From: DATJGR01 sp963780795
Lineage (GTDB): Bacteria > Pseudomonadota > Gammaproteobacteria > Pseudomonadales > Azotimanducaceae
Length of the DNA stretch: 64,000 bases
Direction: 5' to 3'
Assembly (NCBI GenBank): GCA_963780795.1
Contig: CAWADH010000008.1
Coordinates: 1,302,001 to 1,366,000, forward strand
A program made the position numbers and the translations under genes. The notes beneath the pieces were generated by a model, which did not search any database, was not told the origin of the DNA, and saw nothing but the letters and a program-made list of their open reading frames with translations. Below are positions 34,904 to 43,667 of the stretch, one piece after another. Each line of letters starts with the position of its first letter. Position 1 is the stretch's first letter.

Positions 34904-34978
34904 TGGCTGGGGCGCTAGGATTCGAACCTAGGGATGGCGGGATCAAAACCCGCTGCCTTACCGCTTGGCGACGCCCCA
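34904..34978 (-). tRNA. tRNA-Gln (TTG)
   Basis: Minus-strand 75-nt cloverleaf with encoded CCA. Acceptor TGGGGCG pairs with CGCCCCA-side bases, as is usual for tRNA-Gln with its unpaired U1-A72; the anticodon stem is GCGGG / CCCGC around TTTTGAT, giving anticodon TTG; the T stem is CTAGG / CCTAG. It sits between lolB and prs, where gammaproteobacteria usually have ispE and tRNA-Gln. Confidence 0.93.
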
Positions 34979-35056
34979 AGTACTGGACTCGACGAAGATT
35001 AGTGTCGCGCGGGGGCGTGCCCCGATTCGCGGAAGGGCGGTATTCTGAGGATCAGG

Positions 35057-35695
35057 TTAAGGGGTGTCAAACGCGTTCTGCGTACCGAACGACCACTCCG
35101 CGGGCAGCAGCGTCACCCGAACATCGCCGCGTACCGCGATGATGCGCGCCGGCAGACGTGCCCCGCCGTCGAACGGTTGATAACCGGAGAATTCGAGGCG
35201 CCACGACAACTGCTCGAGCGACGCGAGATCGCCGGCAGCATCGGAACTCGTGCCGTCGACCGGGTAACCGGGCGCCCGCTCGCCGCGGATCCAGTGCGTC
35301 AGCGCGGTCATCGGCAGGCTGAAGCCCAACCAGCGTTGCATGGCCGCATCGGCATCGTGTTCCCGATAGACCTCGCCCTTCGCCGTATACACGGTGACCG
35401 CATCGCCTTCGCCGACCAACCGGCTGTGGCCCTGACCCAGCGGTCCCCACAGATCGATCTCGTCGCGCCCCACTGCGTGCTGCCAGACGAAACTCGAGGT
35501 GAAGCCATCGTCACCGTTGCGCACCGCCATCCGCCCCTTCACCGCGAAGCCGCCGACGTCCGGTGCCTCGAGTTTCGGTCCGGGATGCAGCAGTGCGCAG
35601 CCCGCGACCGTGACGAGCGCCACGCAGCAAAAGGCAATGCGTCGACATCCGTTTGAAAACGCTTTTAGAAATAACGGGTTAGCCAAGCGTTGCAT
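35057..35695 (-). CDS. lolB: outer-membrane lipoprotein LolB
   Basis: 212 residues from ATG 35695, giving a signal peptide with lipobox V-A-G-C near residue 27; the frame is open upstream but runs antisense into hemA. The body matches LolB: F-A-V-K-G-R-M-A-V near residue 45, F-V-W-Q-H near 62, and W-x-L-E-F-S-G-Y near 175. LolB receives lipoproteins from LolA and inserts them in the outer membrane. Divergent from hemA with 54 bp between starts, as in other gammaproteobacteria. ispE is missing from its usual downstream place. Confidence 0.88.
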   Translation of the reverse strand: MQRLANPLFLKAFSNGCRRIAFCCVALVTVAGCALLHPGPKLEAPDVGGFAVKGRMAVRNGDDGFTSSFVWQHAVGRDEIDLWGPLGQGHSRLVGEGDAVTVYTAKGEVYREHDADAAMQRWLGFSLPMTALTHWIRGERAPGYPVDGTSSDAAGDLASLEQLSWRLEFSGYQPFDGGARLPARIIAVRGDVRVTLLPAEWSFGTQNAFDTP

Positions 35696-35749
35696 CTGAT
35701 TTCCGGCGCGGCTTTGATATGATGTCGCGGTTCTGTCGGAACCCGCTGA

Positions 35750-37012
35750 ATGGCGATTCTCGCGTACGGCCTCAACTTTCGCACGGCACCCATCGATCTT
35801 CGGGAGCGCATCGCGTTTCCGGTCGACGGCCTCGTGCAGGCGCATCGCGATCTCGCGCGCTCCATCCCGGCCGTCGGCGAAGTGGCGATTCTCTCGACCT
35901 GCAATCGCACCGAACTGTATTGCTCCGCGGAGTTGAACGATCAGGAAGCGCTGCTCGACTGGCTGTCGCGTTATCGCAACATCGCGCCGTCCGATATTCG
36001 CGACGCGGCTTACGCACATTGGGATCGCGACGCCGCCCGGCACCTGATGCGCGTCGCCGCGGGACTCGATTCGCAGGTGCTCGGCGAACCGCAGATTCTC
36101 GGGCAGGTGAAGGATGCGTGCGACAGCGCGCGCGAGGCCGGAACATTCGGCCCGGAGCTGAACCTTCTTTCACAGGTGACGCTCAACATTGCCAAGCAGG
36201 TGCGCACCGATACCGACATCGGTCGCAATCCGGTTTCCGTCGCGTACGCGGCGGTGTCGTTGGCGCAACAGATCTTCGCCGATCTTTCGCAGAACTCTGC
36301 ACTGCTGCTCGGTGCGGGCGACACCATCGAACTGGTGGCGCAACACCTGCGCAATGCCGGCATCGGTTCGATGACCATTGCAAACCGCACGCTCGCGAAT
36401 GCGCGTTCACTGGCGGCGAACTTCGGTGCCCGCGCGATCCAGCTCACCGACGTGCCGAGCGTGCTCGCGCAACACGACATTGTCATAGCATCCACCGGCA
36501 GTCCGTTCCCGGTGCTGGGCAAGGGCGCCGTCGAAGCGGCGATCCGCAGCCGCCGCCACCGCCCGATGTTCATGGTCGACATCGCGGTGCCGCGCGACAT
36601 CGAACCCGAAGTGGCGGAATTGCGCGACGTTTATCTGTACTCGATCGACGATCTCACCGAAATCATCGAAGCGAACGTCAGCGAACGGCGGCGCGCAGCA
36701 GAGAGCGCCGAAGAACTGATCGTTGCCGGCACCGACCGGTATTTCCGCGAGAAACGCATTCGCGATGCGCAGCATCTGCTGACCCGGTTCCGTAGCCGTG
36801 CCGAATCGCTGCAGCTGCTCGAGCTCGATCGCGCTCGCCAACGACTGATCAATGGCGAAGACAGCGACGAAGTGTTGAAGGCGTTCGCGCGCGCGCTCAC
36901 GAACAAACTGATCCACGAACCCACCATTGCGATCCGCGAAGCGAGTGCCGAGGGCCATCACGAGATGCTCGACTACGTGCGCGCGCTGTACGGCCTCGAC
37001 AAGCCGGACTGA
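35750..37012 (+). CDS. hemA: glutamyl-tRNA reductase
   Basis: 420 residues. First committed step of C5 haem synthesis: glutamyl-tRNA(Glu) to glutamate-1-semialdehyde with NADPH. The catalytic Cys lies in L-S-T-C-N-R-T-E near residue 50. The catalytic His and surrounding segment H-L-M-R-V-A-A-G-L-D-S-Q-V-L-G-E-P-Q-I-L-G (about 98-118), a Rossmann segment L-L-L-G-A-G-D-T near 186, and the long C-terminal dimerisation helix are all in place. First gene of hemA-prfA-prmC-moeB. Confidence 0.96.
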   Translation: MAILAYGLNFRTAPIDLRERIAFPVDGLVQAHRDLARSIPAVGEVAILSTCNRTELYCSAELNDQEALLDWLSRYRNIAPSDIRDAAYAHWDRDAARHLMRVAAGLDSQVLGEPQILGQVKDACDSAREAGTFGPELNLLSQVTLNIAKQVRTDTDIGRNPVSVAYAAVSLAQQIFADLSQNSALLLGAGDTIELVAQHLRNAGIGSMTIANRTLANARSLAANFGARAIQLTDVPSVLAQHDIVIASTGSPFPVLGKGAVEAAIRSRRHRPMFMVDIAVPRDIEPEVAELRDVYLYSIDDLTEIIEANVSERRRAAESAEELIVAGTDRYFREKRIRDAQHLLTRFRSRAESLQLLELDRARQRLINGEDSDEVLKAFARALTNKLIHEPTIAIREASAEGHHEMLDYVRALYGLDKPD

Positions 37013-37024
37013 CCCGTTCAACCG

Positions 37025-38116
37025 ATGACTCTGTCGCCGTCCATCCTCACAACGCTGGACGATCTTGCCGATCGTCACGAAGAGCTGTCGGCGCTGCTCG
37101 GCGAAGCGGAAGTCGTTTCGAACCGCGACAAGTTTACGGCGCTGTCGAAGGAATACTCCGAACTCGAGCCGCTCATCGAGCGCTACCGACGCATCGGGGC
37201 GCTGCGCGCTCAACTCGACGATGCGCAAACGCTGCTCGAGGACGACGACGCGGAAATGCGACAACTCGCATCCGACGATCGCGATCAGTTGCGAGCGCGC
37301 ATCGAAGCGCTGGAGATCGAGATCAAGGCGCTGCTGGTGCCGAAGGACCCACACGACGACGCGAACGTGTTCCTGGAGATTCGCGCCGGCACCGGCGGTG
37401 ACGAAGCAGCGATCTTCGCCGGCGACCTGTTTCGGATGTACTCGCGGTATGCAGAGGAAAAGCACTGGCGACTCGAGATTCTCAACGAACGTTCGGGCGA
37501 ACACGGCGGATTCAAAGAGATCATCAGTCGCATCGAAGGGCAGCACGTCTATAGCCAGCTGAAGTTCGAGTCCGGCGTGCATCGCGTGCAGCGGGTACCG
37601 CAGACGGAATCGCAAGGGCGCATTCACACGTCCGCGTGCACGGTGGCGATTCTTCCGGAAGCCGACGAAGTCGAAGACGTCGACATTCCGAAGAGCGACC
37701 TGCGCATCGACACGTATCGTTCGTCCGGCGCCGGCGGACAGCACGTAAACAAGACCGACTCCGCCGTGCGTCTCACGCACATCCCCACGGGCCTCGTGGT
37801 GGAATGCCAGGACGAACGCTCGCAGCACAAGAACCGCGCTCGGGCGATGTCGTTGCTGAAGGCCAAACTCCTCGACATGGCACAGCAGAAACAGCAACAG
37901 GAACAAGCGCATTCACGCCGTCTGCTGGTAGGCAGCGGCGACCGCTCCGAGCGCATCCGTACGTACAATTTTCCGCAGGGTCGGTTGACGGACCACCGCA
38001 TCAATCTGACGCTCTACAAACTCGGCGACATCATGGAAGGTCATCTCGACGAAGTGATCCAGCCGCTGGTTCAGGAACATCAGGCCGAAGCGCTCGCCGC
38101 GCTCGGCGTCGCGTGA
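37025..38116 (+). CDS. prfA: peptide chain release factor 1
   Basis: 363 residues, starting 12 bp after hemA. The catalytic G-G-Q is in S-S-G-A-G-G-Q-H-V-N near residue 236, and the stop-codon-reading P-x-T tripeptide is P-Q-T near 191 (P-A-T in E. coli), within the accepted RF1 pattern. Recognises UAA and UAG. The glutamine of G-G-Q is methylated by PrmC, whose gene begins in a GTGA overlap here but is frameshifted. Confidence 0.96.
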   Translation: MTLSPSILTTLDDLADRHEELSALLGEAEVVSNRDKFTALSKEYSELEPLIERYRRIGALRAQLDDAQTLLEDDDAEMRQLASDDRDQLRARIEALEIEIKALLVPKDPHDDANVFLEIRAGTGGDEAAIFAGDLFRMYSRYAEEKHWRLEILNERSGEHGGFKEIISRIEGQHVYSQLKFESGVHRVQRVPQTESQGRIHTSACTVAILPEADEVEDVDIPKSDLRIDTYRSSGAGGQHVNKTDSAVRLTHIPTGLVVECQDERSQHKNRARAMSLLKAKLLDMAQQKQQQEQAHSRRLLVGSGDRSERIRTYNFPQGRLTDHRINLTLYKLGDIMEGHLDEVIQPLVQEHQAEALAALGVA

Positions 38117-38914
38117 CTACCATTGCCGCGTTGTTGCGCGCCGCGCCGTCCGACGAGGCGCGGCGCGACTTCGAAGTATTGATCGCGAACGTGCTCGACG
38201 TGACCCGGGCCGATCTGTACACACACGGCGATGAACGACTCGAAAGCAACGATGCGCAACGCATCGCGCACGCGCTCGAACAATACCGTGATGGTACGCC
38301 GGTGGCGTACATCACCGGCCGACGCGACTTCTGGACGCTCACACTCGACGTAGAGCCGGCAGTGCTCGATTCCGCGACCCGAGACCGAGTTGCTGGTCGA
38401 ACTCGCGCTGCAACGACTCCCGCCGAATGCCCGCGTGCTCGATCTCGGCACCGGTTCCGGCGCCATCGCATTGGCAGTCAAACGCGAGCGTGGCGACTGT
38501 ACAGTGACCGCCACCGACATCTCCGCAGACGCCGTCGCCGTAGCGAAGCACAACACAGATCGACAACAACTCGGCATCGACCTTCGTATCGGCGACTGGT
38601 ACGACGCGGTCGACGGCGTGTTCAACGTCATCGTCTCCAATCCGCCGTACATTCGCGCCGATGATCCGCACCTGACTGCACTCGTTGGCGAGCCGACGCT
38701 GGCCCTCGTGGGCGGACCGGACGGACTCGACGCGCTGCGAACCATCGTGAGTGGTGCACCGGATCACCTGGTTGCCGGCGGACACCTGCTCGTCGAACAC
38801 GGTTTCGATCAGGGAGAAGAGGTACGACGCATGTTCGAACACGCGGGCTTCCGTCGCGTGACGACGCATCGGGACGTCGCCGGGCACGAACGTGTTACGC
38901 TTGGAGAGCGATGA
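38113..38914 (+). pseudogene. prmC: release-factor glutamine methyltransferase PrmC, frameshifted
   Basis: Starts GTG 38113 overlapping the prfA stop. The first frame codes the N-terminal helical domain (A-Y-I-T-G-R-R-D-F-W near residue 70, then V-E-P-A-V-L). The second frame, from about 38369 to 38914, begins I-P-R-P-E-T-E-L-L-V-E-L-A-L and carries the SAM site L-D-L-G-T-G-S-G-A-I and the catalytic N-P-P-Y. One extra G at 38368 separates V-L from I-P-R-P, which are adjacent in intact PrmC. All other motifs are conserved and downstream overlap with moeB is kept, so decay is recent or the base is an error. Intact length would be about 266 residues. Confidence 0.88.
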
Positions 38915-39651
38915 ACGACGATCAGCTGCTCCGCTACAGCCGTCAGATCATGCTGCCCCAAGTCGACATCGAGGGGCAGGAGCGGCTGCTCGCGGCAACC
39001 GTACTGATCGTCGGGCTCGGCGGGCTCGGCTCACCCGTTGCGCTCTATCTCGCGGCAGCCGGCGTCGGGCATCTGATCCTCGCCGATCACGACAACGTGG
39101 ACATATCGAACCTGCAGCGACAGATCGCGCACCATACTGGATCTGTTGGCATGCCCAAGGTCCAGTCCGCCGCGGCGTCGATTCGAGCGTTGAATCCCGA
39201 AACGCGGCTCACGTTGATCAAGGAACGTCTGGCCGGCGACGCGCTGGCGCGCGCGATCGAAGGTGCCGACGTCGTGGTCGACGGAACCGACAATTTCCTC
39301 GTTCGCTACGCCATCAACGACGCGTGCTTCGCGGCGCGCAAGCCGCTCGTCTCCGGCGCCGCGATCCGAACCGAAGGGCAGGTCGCGGTGTTCGATCCGA
39401 ACGTAGCCGACGCGCCGTGTTATCGATGCCTGTTCCCGAGCGGCGACGACGAAGCGTTGAACTGCGCCGAAAACGGCGTCGCCGCGCCGCTCGTCGGCAT
39501 CATCGGCAGCGTGCAGGCGATGGAAGCGTGGAAGCTGATCACGAGAACCGGCGCGCCGTTGACCGGTCACGTGCTGTATCTCGATGCGCTGGCGATGGAG
39601 TGGCACAAGCTGCGGCTACGCCGCAATCCGGCGTGCCCGATTCACCACTGA
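38911..39651 (+). CDS. moeB: ThiF/MoeB-type adenylyltransferase
   Basis: 246 residues, ATGA overlap with prmC. E1-like ATP-binding loop G-L-G-G-L-G-S near residue 35, R-Q-I-A-H-H near 71 and D-G-T-D-N-F near 128. It adenylates the C-terminal glycine of a ubiquitin-like sulfur carrier (MoaD or ThiS). The first zinc pair C-Y-R-C (near 170) is present; the second, usually C-x-x-C, ends as C-P-I-H-H at the C-terminus, so the last ligand may be His. HesA, ThiF and MoeB cannot be separated without a partner gene; position after prmC favours moeB. Confidence 0.85.
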   Translation: MNDDQLLRYSRQIMLPQVDIEGQERLLAATVLIVGLGGLGSPVALYLAAAGVGHLILADHDNVDISNLQRQIAHHTGSVGMPKVQSAAASIRALNPETRLTLIKERLAGDALARAIEGADVVVDGTDNFLVRYAINDACFAARKPLVSGAAIRTEGQVAVFDPNVADAPCYRCLFPSGDDEALNCAENGVAAPLVGIIGSVQAMEAWKLITRTGAPLTGHVLYLDALAMEWHKLRLRRNPACPIHH

Positions 39652-40254
39652 TCAGCGCTTCAGGCGTTCACTCAGTCGATCCACAAGCGGGCCTTTCACG
39701 GCGTCGACCGAGCCCGGTCCGCCCAGGTCGGCGAGTTGCGTCACGCTCAGATCGATCAGACCGCACGGATTGATCCGGCCGAACGGCTCGAGGTCCATGT
39801 TCACGTTCAGTGCCAAACCATGATACGAACAGCCGCGCCGGATGCGCAGCCCCAACGATGCCACTTTGGCGCCGTCGACGTACACGCCCGGCGCGTCGCG
39901 GCGATTGGCCGCTTCGATGCCATACGCCGCAAGCAGCGCGATGATCGAGTCTTCGATGGCCGAAACGAGGCCGCGCGGCGTCAGCTTTGCGCGCTTCACG
40001 TCGATCATCAGATACGCGACGAGTTGGCCAGGCCCGTGATATGTCACCTGTCCGCCGCGATCGGATTGCACCACTTCGATCTCGCCCGGCGCGAGCAGAT
40101 GTTCCGCCCGCCCCGCCTGGCCTTGCGTGAAAACCGGTTCGTGTTCGGTCAACCAGATTTCGTCGGGCGTGTCGGGCGATCGCCCCGCCGTGAACGTCTG
40201 CATCGCCTGGAACACCGGCAGGTAGCGGGTGGATCCCAGGTCCTGCACCCGCAT
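39652..40254 (-). CDS. lipB: octanoyl-[ACP]:protein octanoyltransferase LipB
   Basis: 200 residues from ATG 40254 (TGATG overlap with the upstream gene). G-G-Q-V-T-Y-H-G-P-G-Q near residue 70, catalytic Lys in A-K-V-A-S-L-G near 131, and catalytic Cys in R-I-N-P-C-G-L near 164. Transfers octanoyl groups from ACP to lipoyl domains of pyruvate and 2-oxoglutarate dehydrogenases. lipA, its usual next gene, is not present downstream; the convergent moeB ends one base away. Confidence 0.95.
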   Translation of the reverse strand: MRVQDLGSTRYLPVFQAMQTFTAGRSPDTPDEIWLTEHEPVFTQGQAGRAEHLLAPGEIEVVQSDRGGQVTYHGPGQLVAYLMIDVKRAKLTPRGLVSAIEDSIIALLAAYGIEAANRRDAPGVYVDGAKVASLGLRIRRGCSYHGLALNVNMDLEPFGRINPCGLIDLSVTQLADLGGPGSVDAVKGPLVDRLSERLKR

Positions 40255-40532
40255 CACAGCACCAGGTGAACCATCGGATGCGTCTTGAGAGTTTCGTGCA
40301 GTTCGCGCAACTGGTCTTCACCCGTCGCGCGGATGGTAATCGTCACGGCGCAGTACTTTCCGGCGCTGCTCTCGCGCACCTTGACGTGCTCGTCAGTGAT
40401 TTCCGGCGCATGTCTGCGGACCAGCTCGATCACAGTGACCGAAAACGATTCATGATTCTCGCCGACGATCTTCACCGGATAGTCGCACGGGAATTCGATC
40501 CGCGGCGCGCCTTCGGTCGAAGGGTCGGTCAA
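40254..40532 (-). CDS. ybeD: DUF493/YbeD family protein
   Basis: 92 residues from a TTG at 40532 that overlaps the dacC stop (TTGA), so translation is probably coupled. The ferredoxin-like YbeD fold is visible: F-P-C-D-Y-P-V-K-I near residue 14 and R-E-S-S-A-G-K-Y near 53. The family sits between D-alanine carboxypeptidase and lipB in many proteobacteria, as here. It is considered a possible allosteric ACT-like regulator; the function is not established. Confidence 0.88.
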   Translation of the reverse strand: MTDPSTEGAPRIEFPCDYPVKIVGENHESFSVTVIELVRRHAPEITDEHVKVRESSAGKYCAVTITIRATGEDQLRELHETLKTHPMVHLVL

Positions 40533-41710
40533 CTCAGCAGCTCCCGGAAGAAAAGATAGATGCTCTGCCACAGGCGTTTGAACCAGCCCGCTTCTTCGAC
40601 GGCCGATTGCGCAGTCAACGGCACCTTCACGACCGCTTTGTCGTCGAGCATCACGCGCAACTCCCCGAACGGATCGCCGATCGCGAACGGCGCTTTCACC
40701 ACGCGTGCGACATCCGTCTCGGCCTTCAGGTCCGCATAGCGGCCGCGCGGAATCGTCACGTAGACCGGCGCCGCAACACCCAGTTGCACTTCGTTCTCCT
40801 GCCCGTACCAGACCTCGGCAGTGCGCAGCATCACCCCAGGCTCGTAGAGTTTCTGCGTTTCGAAGAAGCGATAGCCGTACGAGAGCAGCTTCTGACTCTC
40901 GCGCATCCGCGCTTCGTCGCTGTCGGTGCCCATCACGACCGAGATCAGCCGCATACCGTCGCGCAGCGCGCTCGCGATCAGACAGTAACCCGCCTCCGAC
41001 GTGTGACCGGTCTTCACGCCATCCACCGTGCGGTCGCGCCATAGGAGCCGGTTTCGGTTGGCCTGATCGATGTTGTTGTATCGAAACGATTTCTCGGAAT
41101 AGATGGCGTAGTGAGTCGGATGATCGTGGATCAGCGCGCGCGCTAGCGTCGAAAGATCGCGCACGGTGCTGTAGTGCTCGGGATCAGGGAGCCCATCGGA
41201 GTTCATGAAGTGCGTACCGAACATGCCAAGCGTTTTCGCTTCCTGGTTCATCAGATCGACGAACGCGTCTTCGCTCCCGCCGACATACTCAGCCACCGCG
41301 ACTGTCGCATCATTGCCCGACTGAATGATGACGCCGCGTAAGAGGTCTTCGAGCTTCACCGTGGTGCCCTCGCGGATGAACATCGCCGACTGCTTCTCTT
41401 CCGGCGCCGCGTGTTTCCATGCGTTCACGCTGACCGGCACGTCATCGGTGAGATGAATGCGGCCAGACTCGATCTCGCGCGCGGCGATGTAGCTGGTCAT
41501 GATTTTCGTCAGGCTCGCCGGGGGCACGCGCTGGTCAACGTTCTTCTCGGCGAGCACGTCACCGGTGTCGTAGTCGATCAGGATGTAGGCGCTCGCATTG
41601 ATTTCCGGCGGCGGTGGGGGCGCTGCGGAGGGAACCGGCGCGGGTTCTGCGGCGACGGCGACGAACGGCCAAAGGAAAAGCGCGACGATGATCCGTAGTC
41701 TGGCGGTCAT
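40529..41710 (-). CDS. dacC: D-alanyl-D-alanine carboxypeptidase (PBP5/6 family)
   Basis: 393 residues with an N-terminal signal peptide. Penicillin-binding motifs: S-L-T-K near residue 66, S-G-N near 132, K-T-G near 235. A C-terminal beta domain and an amphipathic membrane-anchoring tail (W-F-K-R-L-W-Q-S-I-Y-L-F-F-R) follow. It removes the terminal D-Ala of pentapeptides in the periplasm, limiting cross-linking. The distinction among dacA, dacC and dacD is not possible; the locus position corresponds to dacA of E. coli. Confidence 0.93.
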   Translation of the reverse strand: MTARLRIIVALFLWPFVAVAAEPAPVPSAAPPPPPEINASAYILIDYDTGDVLAEKNVDQRVPPASLTKIMTSYIAAREIESGRIHLTDDVPVSVNAWKHAAPEEKQSAMFIREGTTVKLEDLLRGVIIQSGNDATVAVAEYVGGSEDAFVDLMNQEAKTLGMFGTHFMNSDGLPDPEHYSTVRDLSTLARALIHDHPTHYAIYSEKSFRYNNIDQANRNRLLWRDRTVDGVKTGHTSEAGYCLIASALRDGMRLISVVMGTDSDEARMRESQKLLSYGYRFFETQKLYEPGVMLRTAEVWYGQENEVQLGVAAPVYVTIPRGRYADLKAETDVARVVKAPFAIGDPFGELRVMLDDKAVVKVPLTAQSAVEEAGWFKRLWQSIYLFFRELLS

Positions 41711-41761
41711 GATTCTCGTTGGTTTAGATCAATGGGACGGAAACGCGGCGGCGATTGTACG

Positions 41762-42631
41762 TCATTCCCTGACGATCAGCGGCTTGGGGTGCGACGCGCC
41801 GAAGATCAGCGCCTGCAGCCGGGTTGCTTCGCTCATCTGTGCCAATGGGCCGATTCGAACGCGATAGTAGCCATCGTTCGGCAGCCGCTGAACGTAGACG
41901 GAGCTGCCGACCAGTTCGGTCAGGTCGGTGCGCAGTCGTTCTGCCCCGGCCGCATCCTTGAACGCGCCCGCCTGTAGAAATATCTGCCCGATGCCCGGCA
42001 CTTCCGATTCGGGCGGCACCATCGCCAACGCAGCGGACGGCGGCGGCGTACGCGCACCCGTCGGCGCGTTCGACGACGCGACGTTGGGCAGCTGATCGGT
42101 CCCGTCGACGAGCTCCACCATCACGCGCGTCGTGCCGCGATCGGCAAAGCCGAGCTTCACGGCGGCGGCGTAAGACAGGTCGATGAGCCGCTCGCTGTGG
42201 AACGGCCCCCGATCGTTCACCCGTACGATCGCGGTTCGATGATTATCGAGATTGGTGACACGGACGTACGACGGGATCGGCAGGCTGCGATGCGCGGCGG
42301 TCAGCTTGTACATGTCGTACAACTCGCCGCTCGACGTGCGCTGGCCGTGAAATTTCGTGCCGTACCACGATGCTTTGCCATATTCCTTGTAGTTCTCCGG
42401 ATTGGGCAGCACGTAATAGGTCTTGCCGAGAACCTCATAGGGACTCTTGTTGCCGTACTTGCTCGGCGGTTCGACGCGCGGAATCGGGTCGGGCAGATTG
42501 CTGAGATCCGGTGTCTTACCGACCGGCCCGCTATCCGCTGTGGGAGTGGGCGCCGTGGTCGAACACGCGACGATGAAGCCTACCAGCACCACCAAGAGGG
42601 CCAGCCGGCACGCGCGGGCCAACAACGTCAT
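41762..42631 (-). CDS. rlpA: septal-ring lytic transglycosylase RlpA
   Basis: 289 residues from ATG 42631, giving a lipoprotein signal (F-I-V-A-C near residue 21). A double-psi beta-barrel with G-K-A-S-W-Y-G-T-K-F-H-G near 84 and V-R-V-N-D-R-G-P-F near 140, including the catalytic Asp, then an Ala/Pro linker and a C-terminal SPOR domain (residues 215-289, binds denuded peptidoglycan). It cleaves glycans lacking stem peptides. The start overlaps the mltB stop (ATGA). Confidence 0.93.
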   Translation of the reverse strand: MTLLARACRLALLVVLVGFIVACSTTAPTPTADSGPVGKTPDLSNLPDPIPRVEPPSKYGNKSPYEVLGKTYYVLPNPENYKEYGKASWYGTKFHGQRTSSGELYDMYKLTAAHRSLPIPSYVRVTNLDNHRTAIVRVNDRGPFHSERLIDLSYAAAVKLGFADRGTTRVMVELVDGTDQLPNVASSNAPTGARTPPPSAALAMVPPESEVPGIGQIFLQAGAFKDAAGAERLRTDLTELVGSSVYVQRLPNDGYYRVRIGPLAQMSEATRLQALIFGASHPKPLIVRE

Positions 42632-43650
42632 TGGCTGACCGTCTCCGCAGGCGGTTCGGCCAGCGCCAATTCCGATGCGCGGCCCGCGATGGCTTGCCCG
42701 AGTTGATGGACGGCGAGCGCGTACATGCTGCTGTGGTTGTATCGGGTGATGACGTAGAAGTTGTGCAAGCCTACCCAATACTCGAGCCCAGCGCTGCCAT
42801 CCATCCGATATAAGCCGGCCTCTGCTGCGTCCGGGACGCCGTTCACCGTTACGCCGAGCGCCCGCAGCTGGCCCACGGTGTACTGCAGGTTCAGGCTCTC
42901 ATTCGAGATCGCATCGGCCTGCGGTGTGGTGATCGACGCGGGTTCGACCACGTGACCGTCGGCGGTCCAGCCATGCTTTCGGAAATAATTCGCAACGCTG
43001 CCGATGGCGTCCTTCGGATTCGTCCAGATGTTGCGCTTGCCGTCGCCGTCGAAGTCGACCGCGTAGTTGCGGAAGCTCGACGGAATGAATTGGCCGTATC
43101 CCATCGCCCCCGCGTACGAACCCATGAGCGATCGCGGATCCATGCCTTCTTCGCGCGCGAGCAACAGGAACTCGGTGAGTTCGCCGCGGAAGAAATCGCT
43201 GCGCGGCGGATAGTCGAACGCGAGCGTGCTCAATGCATCAAGCACCCTATACGTGCCGGCATTGCGGCCGTATCGCGTCTCCACCCCAATGATCGCGACG
43301 ACGATTTCCGGCGGCACCAGATATTCCTGCTGCGCCTTCGCGAGTGTCGCGGCATTTTCGCGCCAGAACTCGACGCCTTCGGCGATGCGCGAGTCAGTGA
43401 GGAAGACGTCGCGATATTCGGACCACGGTTTGGTCTTCTCCGCCGGACGCGCGATCGCATCGAGAATGTTCGGCTTGCGTTCGGCGTCCTTGAACAGCTT
43501 CGTCAGTTCCTCGCGGTTGAATCCCTGCTGCTGCGAAAGCTGGTCGATGTACGCATCGACGTCGGCGCGACCGCTGAATTCGGACGCCGCGAGGCTGTAC
43601 AGCGCGTACAGCAACGCGACGGCTAAACCGATTCCCGCCGCCATCCGCAT
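42628..43650 (-). CDS. mltB: membrane-bound lytic murein transglycosylase B
   Basis: 340 residues from ATG 43650, preferred because AAGGAGG lies nine bases upstream; an in-frame GTG at 43674 would overlap rodA. The N-terminus is a hydrophobic anchor without a clear lipobox Cys, unlike E. coli MltB. Catalytic Glu in I-G-V-E-T-R-Y-G-R near residue 132, then G-A-M-G-Y-G-Q-F-I-P-S-S near 185. Cleaves the MurNAc-GlcNAc bond to leave anhydro-MurNAc. Between rodA and rlpA. Confidence 0.93.
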   Translation of the reverse strand: MRMAAGIGLAVALLYALYSLAASEFSGRADVDAYIDQLSQQQGFNREELTKLFKDAERKPNILDAIARPAEKTKPWSEYRDVFLTDSRIAEGVEFWRENAATLAKAQQEYLVPPEIVVAIIGVETRYGRNAGTYRVLDALSTLAFDYPPRSDFFRGELTEFLLLAREEGMDPRSLMGSYAGAMGYGQFIPSSFRNYAVDFDGDGKRNIWTNPKDAIGSVANYFRKHGWTADGHVVEPASITTPQADAISNESLNLQYTVGQLRALGVTVNGVPDAAEAGLYRMDGSAGLEYWVGLHNFYVITRYNHSSMYALAVHQLGQAIAGRASELALAEPPAETVSQ

Positions 43651-43667
43651 GTCCTGCAACCTCCTTG

